DNA of 12,506 bases from Candidatus Microgenomates bacterium (GTDB lineage Bacteria; Patescibacteriota; Microgenomatia; UBA1406; GWC2-37-13): the NCBI GenBank assembly GCA_015491205.1, contig WFWI01000082.1, positions 1 to 12,506 of the forward strand. Reading direction: 5' to 3'. Below are positions 4,088 to 12,506 of this stretch, in pieces. A model generated the notes under the pieces. That model was not told the origin of the DNA and made no database searches. It saw only the letters and a program-made list of their open reading frames with translations. Position numbers and translations under genes: made by a program. Numbering within the stretch: position 1 is the first letter of the stretch; every line of letters begins with the position of its first letter.

Positions 4088-7000
4088 ATGATTACTAATC
4101 CACCCTCAATGCTAAAAACAGGATCTCTTAAAGAAGAACTCTTTCTTGGAAGGAAGGATAAAGAGTTAGAAGAGTTGGATCTTATTGGTATTCAAAAGGA
4201 GTCTTGGAATAAGTTTTTAAACGAGGAGCTCGAAAGTATTTTAAGAGAGTTCTTTCCAATTGAGGATTACACAGGAGAAAGATTTGTTTTATATTTCGAA
4301 TCCCTAAGATTTGGAGAGGAAAGGCATCCTTTGGAGGTTTGCGTGAGAAAAAAACTTACTTACGAATTCCCCGTGTATGCGACTTTGACTCTTCTTAACA
4401 AAAAGACCGGAAAGAAGAAAACCCAGGAGGTTTACCTTTGTGCTCTTCCTAAAATGACCTCTAGAGGAACTTTTATAATAAATGGAGTTGAGAGGGCAGT
4501 TATCAACCAGATAGTTAGATCTCCTGGTGTTTACTTCACAGCTGAAATTGACAGGAATACAGGAGCTACAATCTACAATGCAGAAATAAGGCCTTATATT
4601 GGAGCCTGGATTGATATTACTTTAGGCAAAAGAGGGCTTATTGAAATGAAAATAAACAAAAGGAGAAAGTTTTTAGCAACTGCTTTTATCAAGCTTTTTG
4701 ATGGAGAGGATAACAGGACTATAATCTCACATTATTTTTCAGATTTAGATAAAGAGCTTATTGATAGGTTTATACTTCCTACTTTAAAAAGGGATAGGGT
4801 AAGAGGTAAAGATGATGCTTATTTGGAAGTTTTTAAAAAAGTAAGGCCAGGTGAACCTTTGGTTTTGGACAATGCTTATGAGATTGTAGATAATATGTTC
4901 TTTAATCCACGGCGTTATTCTTTAGCAAAAGTTGGAAGGTATAAGATAAACAAAAAGCTAGGGCTTAAAGGAAAAATACCAGAGGACCAGCTAACTCTTA
5001 CAAAAACAGATATAGTTGAGACCATAAAATATCTTGTTAATTTAACAAGAGGTAAAGGGGAGTTTGATGATATAGATCATTTAGGAAATAGAAGATTAAG
5101 GAGGGTCGGAGAGTTGGTTGGAATGTATGGGATAAGGGTTGGAATGTTAAGGGCCGAAAGAGAAATAAAGGAAAGGATGAGCCTTATTTCCAATGAAGAT
5201 AAAGCTACTCCAAGCCTTGTGGTTAATCCAAAATCCCTTGTTCTTGCTATAAACTCTTTTTTCCGAAGCAGTCAGCTTTCTACAATGGTTGACCAGACAA
5301 ACCCTCTATCTGAACTTGATAATTTAAGAAGGGTAACCGTTGGTGGGCCTGGAGGCATTCAAAAAGAGAGGGCTTCTTTTTCTATCCGTGATATTTCTTC
5401 TTCTCAATACGGGAGGATTTGTCCTATCCGTTCTCCTGAAGGTCCTAATATTGGTGTTGTGACCTATCTTGCTTTGTATGCCAGGGTTAATGAATATGGC
5501 TTTTTGGAAGCCCCTTATAAGAAAATAGTTAAGGAAAAGAAGGGAGGAAGGGTTGTAGCGAAAGTGACTGATGAAATAGTTTATTTGCAGCCTGACGATG
5601 AGGAAGAATTCTTTATAGCCGCAGGTGATACTCCAGTTGATGAAAGCGGTTATATTCAAAAAGAGTTTGTGGTGGCAAGGCACAAAGGAGAGGTGGTTGA
5701 AGTGCCGGTTGAGAAGGTTGATTTTATAGACCTTTCTCCGCGTCAGCTTGTGGGGGCTTCTGCTTCTTTGATTCCATTTTTGCAGAATAATGAGGCCAGC
5801 CGTGCCCTTATGGGTACTCACATGCAGTGTCAAGCAGTGCCGCTTGTCAAACCAAGGGCGCCTTATGTAGGCACTGGTATGGAGGGAAAGATTGCTGAAG
5901 CTACAGGAAGGGTTGTTAAAGCTCCTGAGGATGGTGTAGTTGAGTATGTTGATGGTAGAAAGGTTGTTTTGAAAGGAAAAAGCGGCAAATTATATCACTT
6001 TGAACTTGAAAGATTTAAGAGAACAAACAAGGATGTAATCTTTGATCAAAGGCCAGTAGTTGACCCTGGGCAGAAGGTTAAAAAAGGCGAAGTCTTGATT
6101 GATGGGCCAGCTACAGAGAATGGCAAGATAGCTTTAGGGCAAAATTTGGTTGTTGCGTATACTTCTTTGTATGGATTAGGTTATGAAGATGGGTTTGTTA
6201 TATCAGAAAGGCTTGTTAAGGAAGATCTGTTTACTTCAATATCTTCTGAAGAATTTGTAGCTGATGTAGTAAATACAAAGCTTGGGCCTGAAGAGCTTAC
6301 ACGAGATATTCCTCATGTGAGGGAGGAGGCTTTGAGAAATTTGGACAAGAATGGCTTGGTACTTGTTGGGAGCGAAGTTAATGAGGGTGATATCTTGGTG
6401 GGTAAGGTGGCCCCAAAAGGTGAGAAGGAGTTAACTGCAGAGGAAAGGTTGTTGAGGGCTATTTTTGGAGAAAAGGCAAGAGATGTAAAGGATACTTCAT
6501 TGAGAGTTCCTTATGGTAAAAGAGGGACTGTTATCAATGTTGAGGTAATAGATTCAAGGAAGGACCCTAATGAGCTTGAACCGAATGTAATAAAAAGGGT
6601 TATTATTCATACTGCTCAACTTAGAAAAGTTGCAGTTGGTGACAAGCTGGCAGGTAGGTATGGAAACAAAGGCGTTATTGCAAAGATATTGCCTGAATAT
6701 GACATGCCCTACCTTGAGGATGGCACACCAGTTGATGTAATTCTTTCTCCTCTGTCTATCCTTGCTCGTATGAATTTAGGACAGATTTTTGAGGCTTTGA
6801 TGGGAGTAATAGCACAGTATAAAGGTAAAAGACTTTCTATTCCAGTTTTTGAAAGGATAAAAGAGGAATTCATTAAAGAGCAGCTTCAAAAGGCAGGCTG
6901 GCCAGTTGATGGAAGAGTGGTACTTTATGATGGAAGGACAGGTAAGCCTTATGAAAAACGTGTTTTGGTAGGAGTGGGTTATATAATGAAGCTTATCCAT

Positions 7001-7315
7001 ATGGTTGAGGACAAGTTCCATGCGCGCTCTGTAGGGCCATACTCCTTGGTTACCCAACAGCCTTTGGCAGGTAAGTCTCAGATGGGAGGTCAAAGATTTG
7101 GTGAAATGGAGGTTTGGGCTCTGGAGGCTCATAGAGTACCATATACTCTACAGGAGATGTTGACGATAAAGAGCGATGATGTAAGAGGAAGAATGAAGGC
7201 CTTTGAGGCAATAATTAAGGGAATGGACATACCGCAGTCAAGCGTTCCAGAATCATTTAAAGTTCTTATAAAAGAGTTGAACGCATTAGGGTTAGCAATT
7301 GACCCAATAGAGTAA
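4088..7315 (+). CDS. rpoB: DNA-directed RNA polymerase subunit beta
   Basis: The beta subunit of RNA polymerase, 1075 residues, against about 1340 in E. coli; the lineage-specific insertions are absent. Recognisable parts in order: SRGTFIINGVERAVINQIVRSPGVYF (125-150), the rifampicin region SSQLSTMVDQTNPLSEL (394-410), GGPGGIQKERASFSIRD (419-435), SPEGPNIG (449-456), ASLIPFLQNNEASRALMGTHMQ in the centre, GRYGNKGVI with the active-centre lysine, and the C-terminal ARSVGPYSLVTQQPLAGK and GGQRFGEMEVWALEA. At positions matching E. coli Q513, F514, M515, H526 and S531 it has T399, M400, V401, N412 and T417. The start at 4088 gives a normal N-terminus; no Shine-Dalgarno sequence is seen. rpoC follows after 2 bp. 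No rplJ/rplL lies upstream, which separates it from the usual rplKAJL-rpoBC order. Confidence 0.98.
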   Translation: MITNPPSMLKTGSLKEELFLGRKDKELEELDLIGIQKESWNKFLNEELESILREFFPIEDYTGERFVLYFESLRFGEERHPLEVCVRKKLTYEFPVYATLTLLNKKTGKKKTQEVYLCALPKMTSRGTFIINGVERAVINQIVRSPGVYFTAEIDRNTGATIYNAEIRPYIGAWIDITLGKRGLIEMKINKRRKFLATAFIKLFDGEDNRTIISHYFSDLDKELIDRFILPTLKRDRVRGKDDAYLEVFKKVRPGEPLVLDNAYEIVDNMFFNPRRYSLAKVGRYKINKKLGLKGKIPEDQLTLTKTDIVETIKYLVNLTRGKGEFDDIDHLGNRRLRRVGELVGMYGIRVGMLRAEREIKERMSLISNEDKATPSLVVNPKSLVLAINSFFRSSQLSTMVDQTNPLSELDNLRRVTVGGPGGIQKERASFSIRDISSSQYGRICPIRSPEGPNIGVVTYLALYARVNEYGFLEAPYKKIVKEKKGGRVVAKVTDEIVYLQPDDEEEFFIAAGDTPVDESGYIQKEFVVARHKGEVVEVPVEKVDFIDLSPRQLVGASASLIPFLQNNEASRALMGTHMQCQAVPLVKPRAPYVGTGMEGKIAEATGRVVKAPEDGVVEYVDGRKVVLKGKSGKLYHFELERFKRTNKDVIFDQRPVVDPGQKVKKGEVLIDGPATENGKIALGQNLVVAYTSLYGLGYEDGFVISERLVKEDLFTSISSEEFVADVVNTKLGPEELTRDIPHVREEALRNLDKNGLVLVGSEVNEGDILVGKVAPKGEKELTAEERLLRAIFGEKARDVKDTSLRVPYGKRGTVINVEVIDSRKDPNELEPNVIKRVIIHTAQLRKVAVGDKLAGRYGNKGVIAKILPEYDMPYLEDGTPVDVILSPLSILARMNLGQIFEALMGVIAQYKGKRLSIPVFERIKEEFIKEQLQKAGWPVDGRVVLYDGRTGKPYEKRVLVGVGYIMKLIHMVEDKFHARSVGPYSLVTQQPLAGKSQMGGQRFGEMEVWALEAHRVPYTLQEMLTIKSDDVRGRMKAFEAIIKGMDIPQSSVPESFKVLIKELNALGLAIDPIE

Positions 7316-7317
7316 CT

Positions 7318-10300
7318 ATGTCAGACTTTAAATTGATGGACTTTTCAGGGCTTAAAATTTCACTTGCCTCACCAGAGAAGATTTTAGATTGGTCTCATGG
7401 GGAAGTGACAAAGCCTGAGACGATAAATTATAGAACCTACAGGCCCGAAAAGGATGGTCTTTTTGATGAGAGGATTTTTGGTCCAACACGGGACTACGAA
7501 TGTTATTGTGGAAAATACAAGAGGGTGAAGTACAAAGGTATTATTTGTGATCGCTGTGGGGTGGAGGTAACAACTTCAGCTGTAAGGCGTGAAAGGATGG
7601 GCCATATTAAACTTGCTGCTCCTGTAGCCCATATTTGGTATTTTAAAGGCACAGCTTCTCCTTTAAGTTTGATATTGGATATTTCTTCTCAAGCTTTGGA
7701 AAGAGTTATATATTTTGCATTGTATCTTGTGGTTGAGGTAGATGATGAAAAGAAGAAGAAGGTTGTTGAAGAGTTAAGAAAGCTTAAGGAAGATGAGGTA
7801 AAACAGATAGAAGATGAGCACAAGAAGCTTAAAGCAGAATATGAGAAAAAATTAGAGGAAGAAAAGAAAAGACTTGAAAAAAAGATAAAAAACAAGGATC
7901 AGCTTGTTATTGCTGTAAGAGAGGTTGAGTATGAGCTTAGAAAAAAGCTTAAGATAGCCTCCGAAGAATATGTGGGTCGAAAATCCGAAAGGATTGCTTT
8001 TTTTGATAACTTAATAAAAACTGTAAAATCTTTAAAGAGGCTTTCTACTTTAGAGGAAGAGCACTATCTTTATCTTAAGGAAAAAGGACTTACTGATTTT
8101 GCAAAGGTAGGGATGGGAGCAGAGGTTATCCATGATGTTTTAAGCTCTTTGAATTTGCGCGAGCTTTATTCTGAAATTTTGAGGACTCATGCAAAAGCAA
8201 AGGGAGAAAAACGGGCAAAAATTGCCAAAAGGCTAAGAATAATAGAGGCTTTGATAAAGGCAAACATCAGGCCAGAATGGATGGTTTTAACAGTTTTGCC
8301 TGTGCTTCCTCCTGATTTGCGACCAGTTGTTCAGCTTCCTGGTGGGAAATTTGCTACTTCTGATCTTAATGATTTCTACAGAAGGGTTATTAATAGAAAT
8401 AATAGGTTAAAACAGCTCATTGAACTTGGAGCACCGGAGATAATTTTAAGAAACGAAAAGCGGATGCTTCAGGAGGCTGTTGATCAGCTTATTGATTTAA
8501 CAAAGGCTCGTGGTAGACAGACAAGAGCTACTGCGGGAACTAAAGTGTTGAAATCTTTGTCCGATAACTTACGAGGTAAGAAAGGAAGGTTTAGGCAAAA
8601 TCTTTTAGGTAAAAGGGTAGATTATTCAGGTCGTTCTACAATTATAGTTGGGCCTGAGCTTAAACTCGATCAATGTGGTATTCCAAAGGAGATGGCGTTA
8701 GAGCTTTTTAAACCTTACCTTATCCACGAGGTTATTGTCAGGGGATTGGCTGTTAATATAAAAAGCGCTAAAGCCTATATTGAAGAAAGACATCCTGAAG
8801 TTTATGATATTTTGGAGGAGATAGTAAAGGATAGGCCAGTACTTTTAAATCGTGCTCCTACTCTTCATAAACTTTCTATTTTAGCATTCTATCCAGTTTT
8901 GACTGATCATTTTGCGATAGAACTTCATCCTGCAGTTTGTGCAGGGTACAATGCTGATTTTGATGGTGATGCAATGGGTGTTTTTGTTCCACTCTCTAAA
9001 CAAGCAGTTGAAGAAGTAAGATCAAGAATGTTTGCTTATCAAAATCTTTTAAAGCCCGCTGATGGTTCTCCTATTGTTGTACCAAACAAAGAGATGGCTC
9101 TTGGTTGTTATTATCTTACAAGCTTTGACAAAAGACTTGATACAAAAAAAGAAGAAGAATTACCAATATTTTTTAGCGAAGATGAAGCGCTAACTGCTTA
9201 CGAGCTTGGAAAAGTGAAGTTAAGAGAGCCGGTAGTTCTTGAGACTGAGAAGGGTAGAATGAAAACTTCTGTGGGTAGAATAATTTTCAACCAGTCTCTT
9301 CCAGAAGAGCTAAGGTTTGTTAATCGCGAGGTAAAGGCTTCAGATTTGAAGGATATAGTAGTTAAAGCAATGAAAATTTTGAAAGATGAAAATAGAGTAG
9401 GAGAACTTATAGATCGTCTTAAAGATGTTGGTTTTTGGGGGGCTACTCAAGCAGGGGGCTTATCTGTTTCTGTATTTGATTGTGTTATAGTGCCCGAAAA
9501 AGAAAAGATTGTAAAGGAGACGGAAGAAAAAGAAAGTGAAATTAGGGAGAAATATTATCAAGGTCTTTTGACAAAGGAGGAGAAGCAGAGATATTCGAAC
9601 AATCTTTGGATAGACGCTACAGAAAAGTTGGCAGATCTTACTTGGGATGCTTTAGAGGAGGAGAATCCTGTGAAGATGATTATAAAATCCGGTGGAGCAC
9701 GTGCGTCAAGAGAGCAGTTAAAGCAGCTTTCGGCAATTAAAGGGCTAGTGGTTGATCCTTTGGGTAAGATTATTGAGGTTCCCACCAAGTCCAACTACAG
9801 GGAGGGCTTGAATATGATTGAGTATGTGATTTCAGCTAGAGGTGCAAGGAAGGGATTAACAGATTCAGCTTTAAAAACTGCTGATGCAGGATACTTAACG
9901 CGGAGATTGGTAGATGTGGCACATGATGTGATCGTAAGGGAGGAGGATTGTGGGGTTGAGGAAGGACTGGCGGTTGAAGCAGAAGGAGAGAGAGCTGATA
10001 AATTTTTTGATAGGATAAGAGGAAGGTATTTAGCAAAGCCTGTGTATTTGCAGGGAAGAAAGGTGCTTTTGGATAAAAATACTCTTTTGATGGAAGAGGA
10101 AATAGAGCTATTGAAAGAGCACAAGATAAAAAAAGTGGTGGTTAGGAGTCCACTTTACTGTGGATCTCCTTATGGAGTGTGCCAGAAGTGCTTTGGTATA
10201 GACCTTTCCAATAACAAACCCGTGGAGATTGGCACACCAGTTGGGGTGATTGCTGCCCAGTCCATAGGAGAGCCAGGCACTCAGCTTACGATGAGAGTGA

Positions 10301-11139
10301 GACACTTTGGAGGAATTGTTATTTCTGATGTAACTCAAGGTCTGCCACGAGTCGAGGAGCTTTTTGAGGTAAGAACTCCAAAAGTTATGTCTCCAATTGC
10401 TGAGATAGATGGGAAGGTTGTGATTGAAGAGGACAAAGAAGCTGATATTTATAGGGTTAAGATTGTTAGCACTTCTGCTGGGTCAGAGGATAAGGCTCAG
10501 GAGGTTATAATACCAAAGACTCAAAAGCTTAAAGTAAAAGATGGTCAACTTGTTACAGCTGGTACTTCCCTTTCTGAAGGATATCTTAGAGTACAGGATA
10601 TTTTGAGCGTTAAGGGTTTGAGGCCAGCCCAACTTTACCTTTTAAATGAAATTCAGAAAGTGTATGAATCTCAAGGAATAGCGATTCATGATAAATACTT
10701 TGAGGTAATAATTCGCAAGATGAGTGATAAGATAATTATTGAAGATGAGGGTGATACAAGCTTTATCAAAGGTGAGGTTGTTTCAAGAGTGAGGTTTGAG
10801 GAGGAGAACAAGAAGGTTTTAGCCCAGGGTGGAAAGCCAGCCTCAGGTAAAGTTTCCATTCTTGGAATTACAAGAGCGGCAATATTTACAGACTCTTGGT
10901 TGTCAGCCGCCTCTTTCCAAGAGACAACCAATGTATTATCTGATGCGGCTTTAAAGGGCAAGATAGATTACTTGCTGGGGCTAAAGGAAAATGTTATAAT
11001 AGGAAGGCTTATTCCAGTTACTAAAGAGCTTATTGACAAGTATTATAAAAAGTTTTTAGAAAAATATGCCTACTATAAACCAGTTAGTGAAACACGGCAG
11101 GAAAAGAAGGGAGAAAAAAACGAGGTCAGCAGCGCTTAA
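7318..11139 (+). CDS. rpoC: DNA-directed RNA polymerase subunit beta'
   Basis: The catalytic beta' subunit, 1273 residues. The N-terminal zinc site is C62, C64, C77, C80 (ECYCGKYK ... CDRCGVEV); a charged coiled-coil insertion spans about 140-215; the switch/lid region has RVDYSGRSTIIVGPELKL (433-450) and VLLNRAPTLHKLS (508-520). The metal-binding loop is NADFDGDAM (545-553), with all three aspartates. The second zinc site is C878, C948, C955, C958. The bridge helix is ALKTADAGYLTRRLVDVAHDV (851-871) and the trigger loop LTMRVRHFGG (990-999) keeps H996. Two normally conserved spots differ: DGDAMGVF where most bacteria have DGDQMAVH, and MRVRH where most have MRTFH. It has no long insertion in the trigger loop. 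The gene starts 2 bp after rpoB, and its last 74 bp overlap rpsL in another frame. Confidence 0.98.
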   Translation: MSDFKLMDFSGLKISLASPEKILDWSHGEVTKPETINYRTYRPEKDGLFDERIFGPTRDYECYCGKYKRVKYKGIICDRCGVEVTTSAVRRERMGHIKLAAPVAHIWYFKGTASPLSLILDISSQALERVIYFALYLVVEVDDEKKKKVVEELRKLKEDEVKQIEDEHKKLKAEYEKKLEEEKKRLEKKIKNKDQLVIAVREVEYELRKKLKIASEEYVGRKSERIAFFDNLIKTVKSLKRLSTLEEEHYLYLKEKGLTDFAKVGMGAEVIHDVLSSLNLRELYSEILRTHAKAKGEKRAKIAKRLRIIEALIKANIRPEWMVLTVLPVLPPDLRPVVQLPGGKFATSDLNDFYRRVINRNNRLKQLIELGAPEIILRNEKRMLQEAVDQLIDLTKARGRQTRATAGTKVLKSLSDNLRGKKGRFRQNLLGKRVDYSGRSTIIVGPELKLDQCGIPKEMALELFKPYLIHEVIVRGLAVNIKSAKAYIEERHPEVYDILEEIVKDRPVLLNRAPTLHKLSILAFYPVLTDHFAIELHPAVCAGYNADFDGDAMGVFVPLSKQAVEEVRSRMFAYQNLLKPADGSPIVVPNKEMALGCYYLTSFDKRLDTKKEEELPIFFSEDEALTAYELGKVKLREPVVLETEKGRMKTSVGRIIFNQSLPEELRFVNREVKASDLKDIVVKAMKILKDENRVGELIDRLKDVGFWGATQAGGLSVSVFDCVIVPEKEKIVKETEEKESEIREKYYQGLLTKEEKQRYSNNLWIDATEKLADLTWDALEEENPVKMIIKSGGARASREQLKQLSAIKGLVVDPLGKIIEVPTKSNYREGLNMIEYVISARGARKGLTDSALKTADAGYLTRRLVDVAHDVIVREEDCGVEEGLAVEAEGERADKFFDRIRGRYLAKPVYLQGRKVLLDKNTLLMEEEIELLKEHKIKKVVVRSPLYCGSPYGVCQKCFGIDLSNNKPVEIGTPVGVIAAQSIGEPGTQLTMRVRHFGGIVISDVTQGLPRVEELFEVRTPKVMSPIAEIDGKVVIEEDKEADIYRVKIVSTSAGSEDKAQEVIIPKTQKLKVKDGQLVTAGTSLSEGYLRVQDILSVKGLRPAQLYLLNEIQKVYESQGIAIHDKYFEVIIRKMSDKIIIEDEGDTSFIKGEVVSRVRFEEENKKVLAQGGKPASGKVSILGITRAAIFTDSWLSAASFQETTNVLSDAALKGKIDYLLGLKENVIIGRLIPVTKELIDKYYKKFLEKYAYYKPVSETRQEKKGEKNEVSSA

Positions 11140-11494
11140 GTATAAATTTAACGGAATAAAGAGGAAATATGTTATTGTAAACTCGCCGTTTAAGCGAGGA
11201 GTTTGTACTGTGGTAAGAACTATGACTCCGAAAAAGCCGAATTCTGCTTTGCGAAAAGTTGCAAGAGTTAAGCTTTCCAATAATATTGAAGTAACTGCCT
11301 ATATTCCAGGAATAGGACACAATCTAGCTGAGCACTCAGTTGTTTTAGTGCGCGGTGGAAGGGTAAAGGACTTGCCAGGTGTTAAATATCACATTGTCCG
11401 CGGCGTTTACGATGCTGCTGGAGTTGAAGGCAGGCGCACTTCCCGCTCCAAATACGGCACAAAAATGCCTGAGGATTTGAAAAAGAAGAAGTAA
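11066..11494 (+). CDS. rpsL: 30S ribosomal protein S12 (uS12)
   Basis: Ribosomal protein uS12, 142 residues, part of the decoding centre of the small subunit. The start MPTINQLVKHGRKRREKKTR is the standard N-terminus, so the ATG at 11066 is right even though it lies inside rpoC: the first 74 bp are shared with rpoC in a different frame. A stretch of about a dozen extra residues (YKFNGIKRKYVIVN) before SPFKRGVCT resembles the longer S12 of Firmicutes. Conserved blocks TPKKPNSALRKVARVKLSN, EVTAYIPGIGHNLAEHSVV and GGRVKDLPGVKYHIVRG are intact. The lysines matching E. coli K42 and K87 are present, so no streptomycin-resistance change is seen. No Shine-Dalgarno sequence precedes it; translation probably depends on coupling to rpoC. 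Confidence 0.97.
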   Translation: MPTINQLVKHGRKRREKKTRSAALKYKFNGIKRKYVIVNSPFKRGVCTVVRTMTPKKPNSALRKVARVKLSNNIEVTAYIPGIGHNLAEHSVVLVRGGRVKDLPGVKYHIVRGVYDAAGVEGRRTSRSKYGTKMPEDLKKKK

Positions 11495-11509
11495 GTTTAA
11501 TTTTTTGCT

Positions 11510-11983
11510 ATGCCCAGACGTCCATACAAAAAAAGACAAATAGATCCTGATCCAGTTTATGGCAGCGTTAAGGTTGCTAAGTTTATAAACTATGTAATGC
11601 GCGATGGAAAAAAAAGTGTGGCGCAAAAGATTGTGTATAAGACTTTTGAAAACATAAAGGAAAAGAGGCTTGATCCTTTGGAGATTTTGGATAAAGCGAT
11701 AGAAAATGTGGCTCCTAATATGGAGGTAAGGCCTAGAAGACTTGGTGGAGCATCCTACCTCGTGCCAATCGAGGTAAGGCCTGAAAGAAAGCTTTTCTTG
11801 GCTTTAAATTGGATAATAAAAGCTGCCAAAGCAAGATCATCAAAGCAATACAAAACTTTTATTGAAAAGCTTACAGCAGAGCTTCTTGATGCTGCGCAAG
11901 GCCAGGGAGGTGCGGTTGAAAAAAGGGCAGAGGTTGAAAGATTGGCTGAAGCAAACAAAGCTTTTGCCCACCTTCGTTGGTAG
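11510..11983 (+). CDS. rpsG: 30S ribosomal protein S7 (uS7)
   Basis: Ribosomal protein uS7, 157 residues, the primary 16S rRNA binder that starts assembly of the 30S head. It begins MPRRPYKKRQIDPDPVYGS and has VAKFINYVMRDGKKSVAQKIVY, PNMEVRPRRLGGASYLVPIEVRPERK and the C-terminal EKRAEVERLAEANKAFAHLRW, all typical of the family, with normal full length. It starts 15 bp after the rpsL stop; the gap has no Shine-Dalgarno sequence. rpsL-rpsG-fusA is the classic str operon order, here directly joined to rpoBC, so the four genes from rpoB to rpsG are probably on one message. Confidence 0.97.
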   Translation: MPRRPYKKRQIDPDPVYGSVKVAKFINYVMRDGKKSVAQKIVYKTFENIKEKRLDPLEILDKAIENVAPNMEVRPRRLGGASYLVPIEVRPERKLFLALNWIIKAAKARSSKQYKTFIEKLTAELLDAAQGQGGAVEKRAEVERLAEANKAFAHLRW

Positions 11984-11988
11984 TTTAG

Positions 11989-11994
11989 TATAAT
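11989..11994 (+). promoter_or_regulatory. Probable internal -10 box before fusA
   Basis: A perfect TATAAT lies 5 bases after the rpsG stop and 9 bases before the fusA ATG. A transcript from it would begin within about three bases of the ATG, so it would be leaderless or nearly so. The only -35 candidate is TTGCCC at 11964-11969 with a long 19-bp spacer, so strength is uncertain. The same -10-to-ATG layout is seen at hicB. Confidence 0.5.
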
Positions 11995-12003
11995 CTAACT
12001 CTT

Positions 12004-12506
12004 ATGGCAAAAAACACAGTTGTGACAAAAAATAGGATTATTGACCTTGACAAGATAAGGAATATTGGAATTATTGCCCATATTGATGCTGGAAAAACGA
12101 CCACAACAGAGAGAATTCTCTTTTACACTGGAAAGACATACAAGATTGGTGATATTGACGAAGGAACAACTCAAATGGACTGGATGGATCAAGAAAGGGA
12201 GCGTGGGATCACTATAGTTTCTGCTGCAACCACTACTTTTTGGAGAGGAGTAAGGATAAATATTATTGATACTCCAGGCCATGTTGATTTTACTGCAGAG
12301 GTTGAACGTTCTTTGCGAGTCTTGGATGGTGGAGTGGTTATTTTTGATGCAGAGGAGGGGGTTCAAAGCCAATCAGAAACAGTTTGGAGGCAAGCTGATA
12401 AGTATAAAGTACCTCGAATCTGCTTTATAAACAAAATGGATAAGCTTGGAGCTGATTTTGAAGCAACTGTCAAGGAGATAGAGGAAAGGCTTGGTGCAAC
12501 GCCAGC
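12004..12506 (+). CDS. fusA: Elongation factor G, N-terminal part (cut by window edge)
   Basis: The first 167 codons of EF-G, the GTPase that moves tRNA and mRNA through the ribosome after each peptide bond. The GTP-binding motifs are in place: G1 AHIDAGKTT (24-32), G2 RGITI (66-70), G3 DTPGHVDF (88-95) with the catalytic histidine H92, and G4 NKMD (142-145). The block TERILFYTGKTYKIG between G1 and G2 is typical EF-G, not LepA or a ribosomal protection protein. The frame stays open to the window edge; domains II-V lie outside. It follows rpsG by 20 bp in the str operon order and may also have its own promoter at 11989-11994. No Shine-Dalgarno sequence is present. Confidence 0.97.
   Translation, partial: MAKNTVVTKNRIIDLDKIRNIGIIAHIDAGKTTTTERILFYTGKTYKIGDIDEGTTQMDWMDQERERGITIVSAATTTFWRGVRINIIDTPGHVDFTAEVERSLRVLDGGVVIFDAEEGVQSQSETVWRQADKYKVPRICFINKMDKLGADFEATVKEIEERLGATP

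Noticed and set aside
5324..7132. Long antisense open frames inside rpoB (169 and 118 codons)
   Set aside because: They are shadows of the strongly coding plus strand and show no recognisable protein features.
9558..10961. Several antisense open frames in rpoC
   Set aside because: Ser/Leu/Phe-rich shadow frames opposite conserved RpoC coding sequence.

Overview
The window reads as a fragment of an AT-rich, tightly packed bacterial chromosome, most likely a Patescibacteria/CPR lineage (Microgenomates-like). This placement is an inference from gene style, not from a search. Supporting signs are short RpoB (1075 aa) and RpoC (1273 aa) without the large enterobacterial insertions, genes that touch or overlap, almost no Shine-Dalgarno sequences, -10 boxes lying directly before start codons, RNA genes without encoded CCA, and an rpoB preceded by RNA genes instead of rplJ/rplL. 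The standard genetic code fits: TGA ends hicA and is not read through in any gene.

Layout. (1) 1-1779, minus strand: a three-gene unit made of an HD-domain hydrolase, a GT4 glycosyltransferase and a GT2 glycosyltransferase cut by the window edge. (2) 1780-1797: an 18-bp divergent promoter with overlapping -10 boxes. (3) 1798-3165, plus strand: hicB-hicA toxin-antitoxin pair followed, with a 4-bp overlap, by a tandem double-NUDIX protein. (4) 3151-3391: a foldback repeat region (MITE/REP-like) carrying two related hairpins, a 13-bp perfect inverted repeat and a GC-rich hairpin. (5) 3392-3865: an extended -10 promoter, a complete tmRNA (ssrA) with a 22-codon tag, and tRNA-Gly(TCC) six bases downstream. 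(6) 3879-3986: a broken copy of the tRNA-Gly tail, split by two more hairpins of the same family as in region 4. (7) 3997-12506: the rpoB promoter and the transcription/translation operon rpoB-rpoC-rpsL-rpsG-fusA, with fusA running off the right edge.

The right half is housekeeping: the two large RNA polymerase subunits, ribosomal proteins uS12 and uS7, and elongation factor G. It contains details worth checking: substitutions around the RpoC active site and trigger loop, an RpoB rifampicin pocket that predicts resistance, and a 74-bp out-of-frame overlap of rpsL with the end of rpoC. The tmRNA and tRNA-Gly supply ribosome rescue and glycine decoding. The left half is accessory: cell-surface glycosylation, a toxin-antitoxin module and nucleotide clean-up.

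The best candidate for something undescribed is the hairpin family around the tmRNA/tRNA cassette. Four hairpins share a nearly fixed 12-base loop (AGAnCrrAGynC) closed by ACC/GGT, while their stems differ and change in a compensatory way. One pair sits inside a decayed tRNA T-loop.
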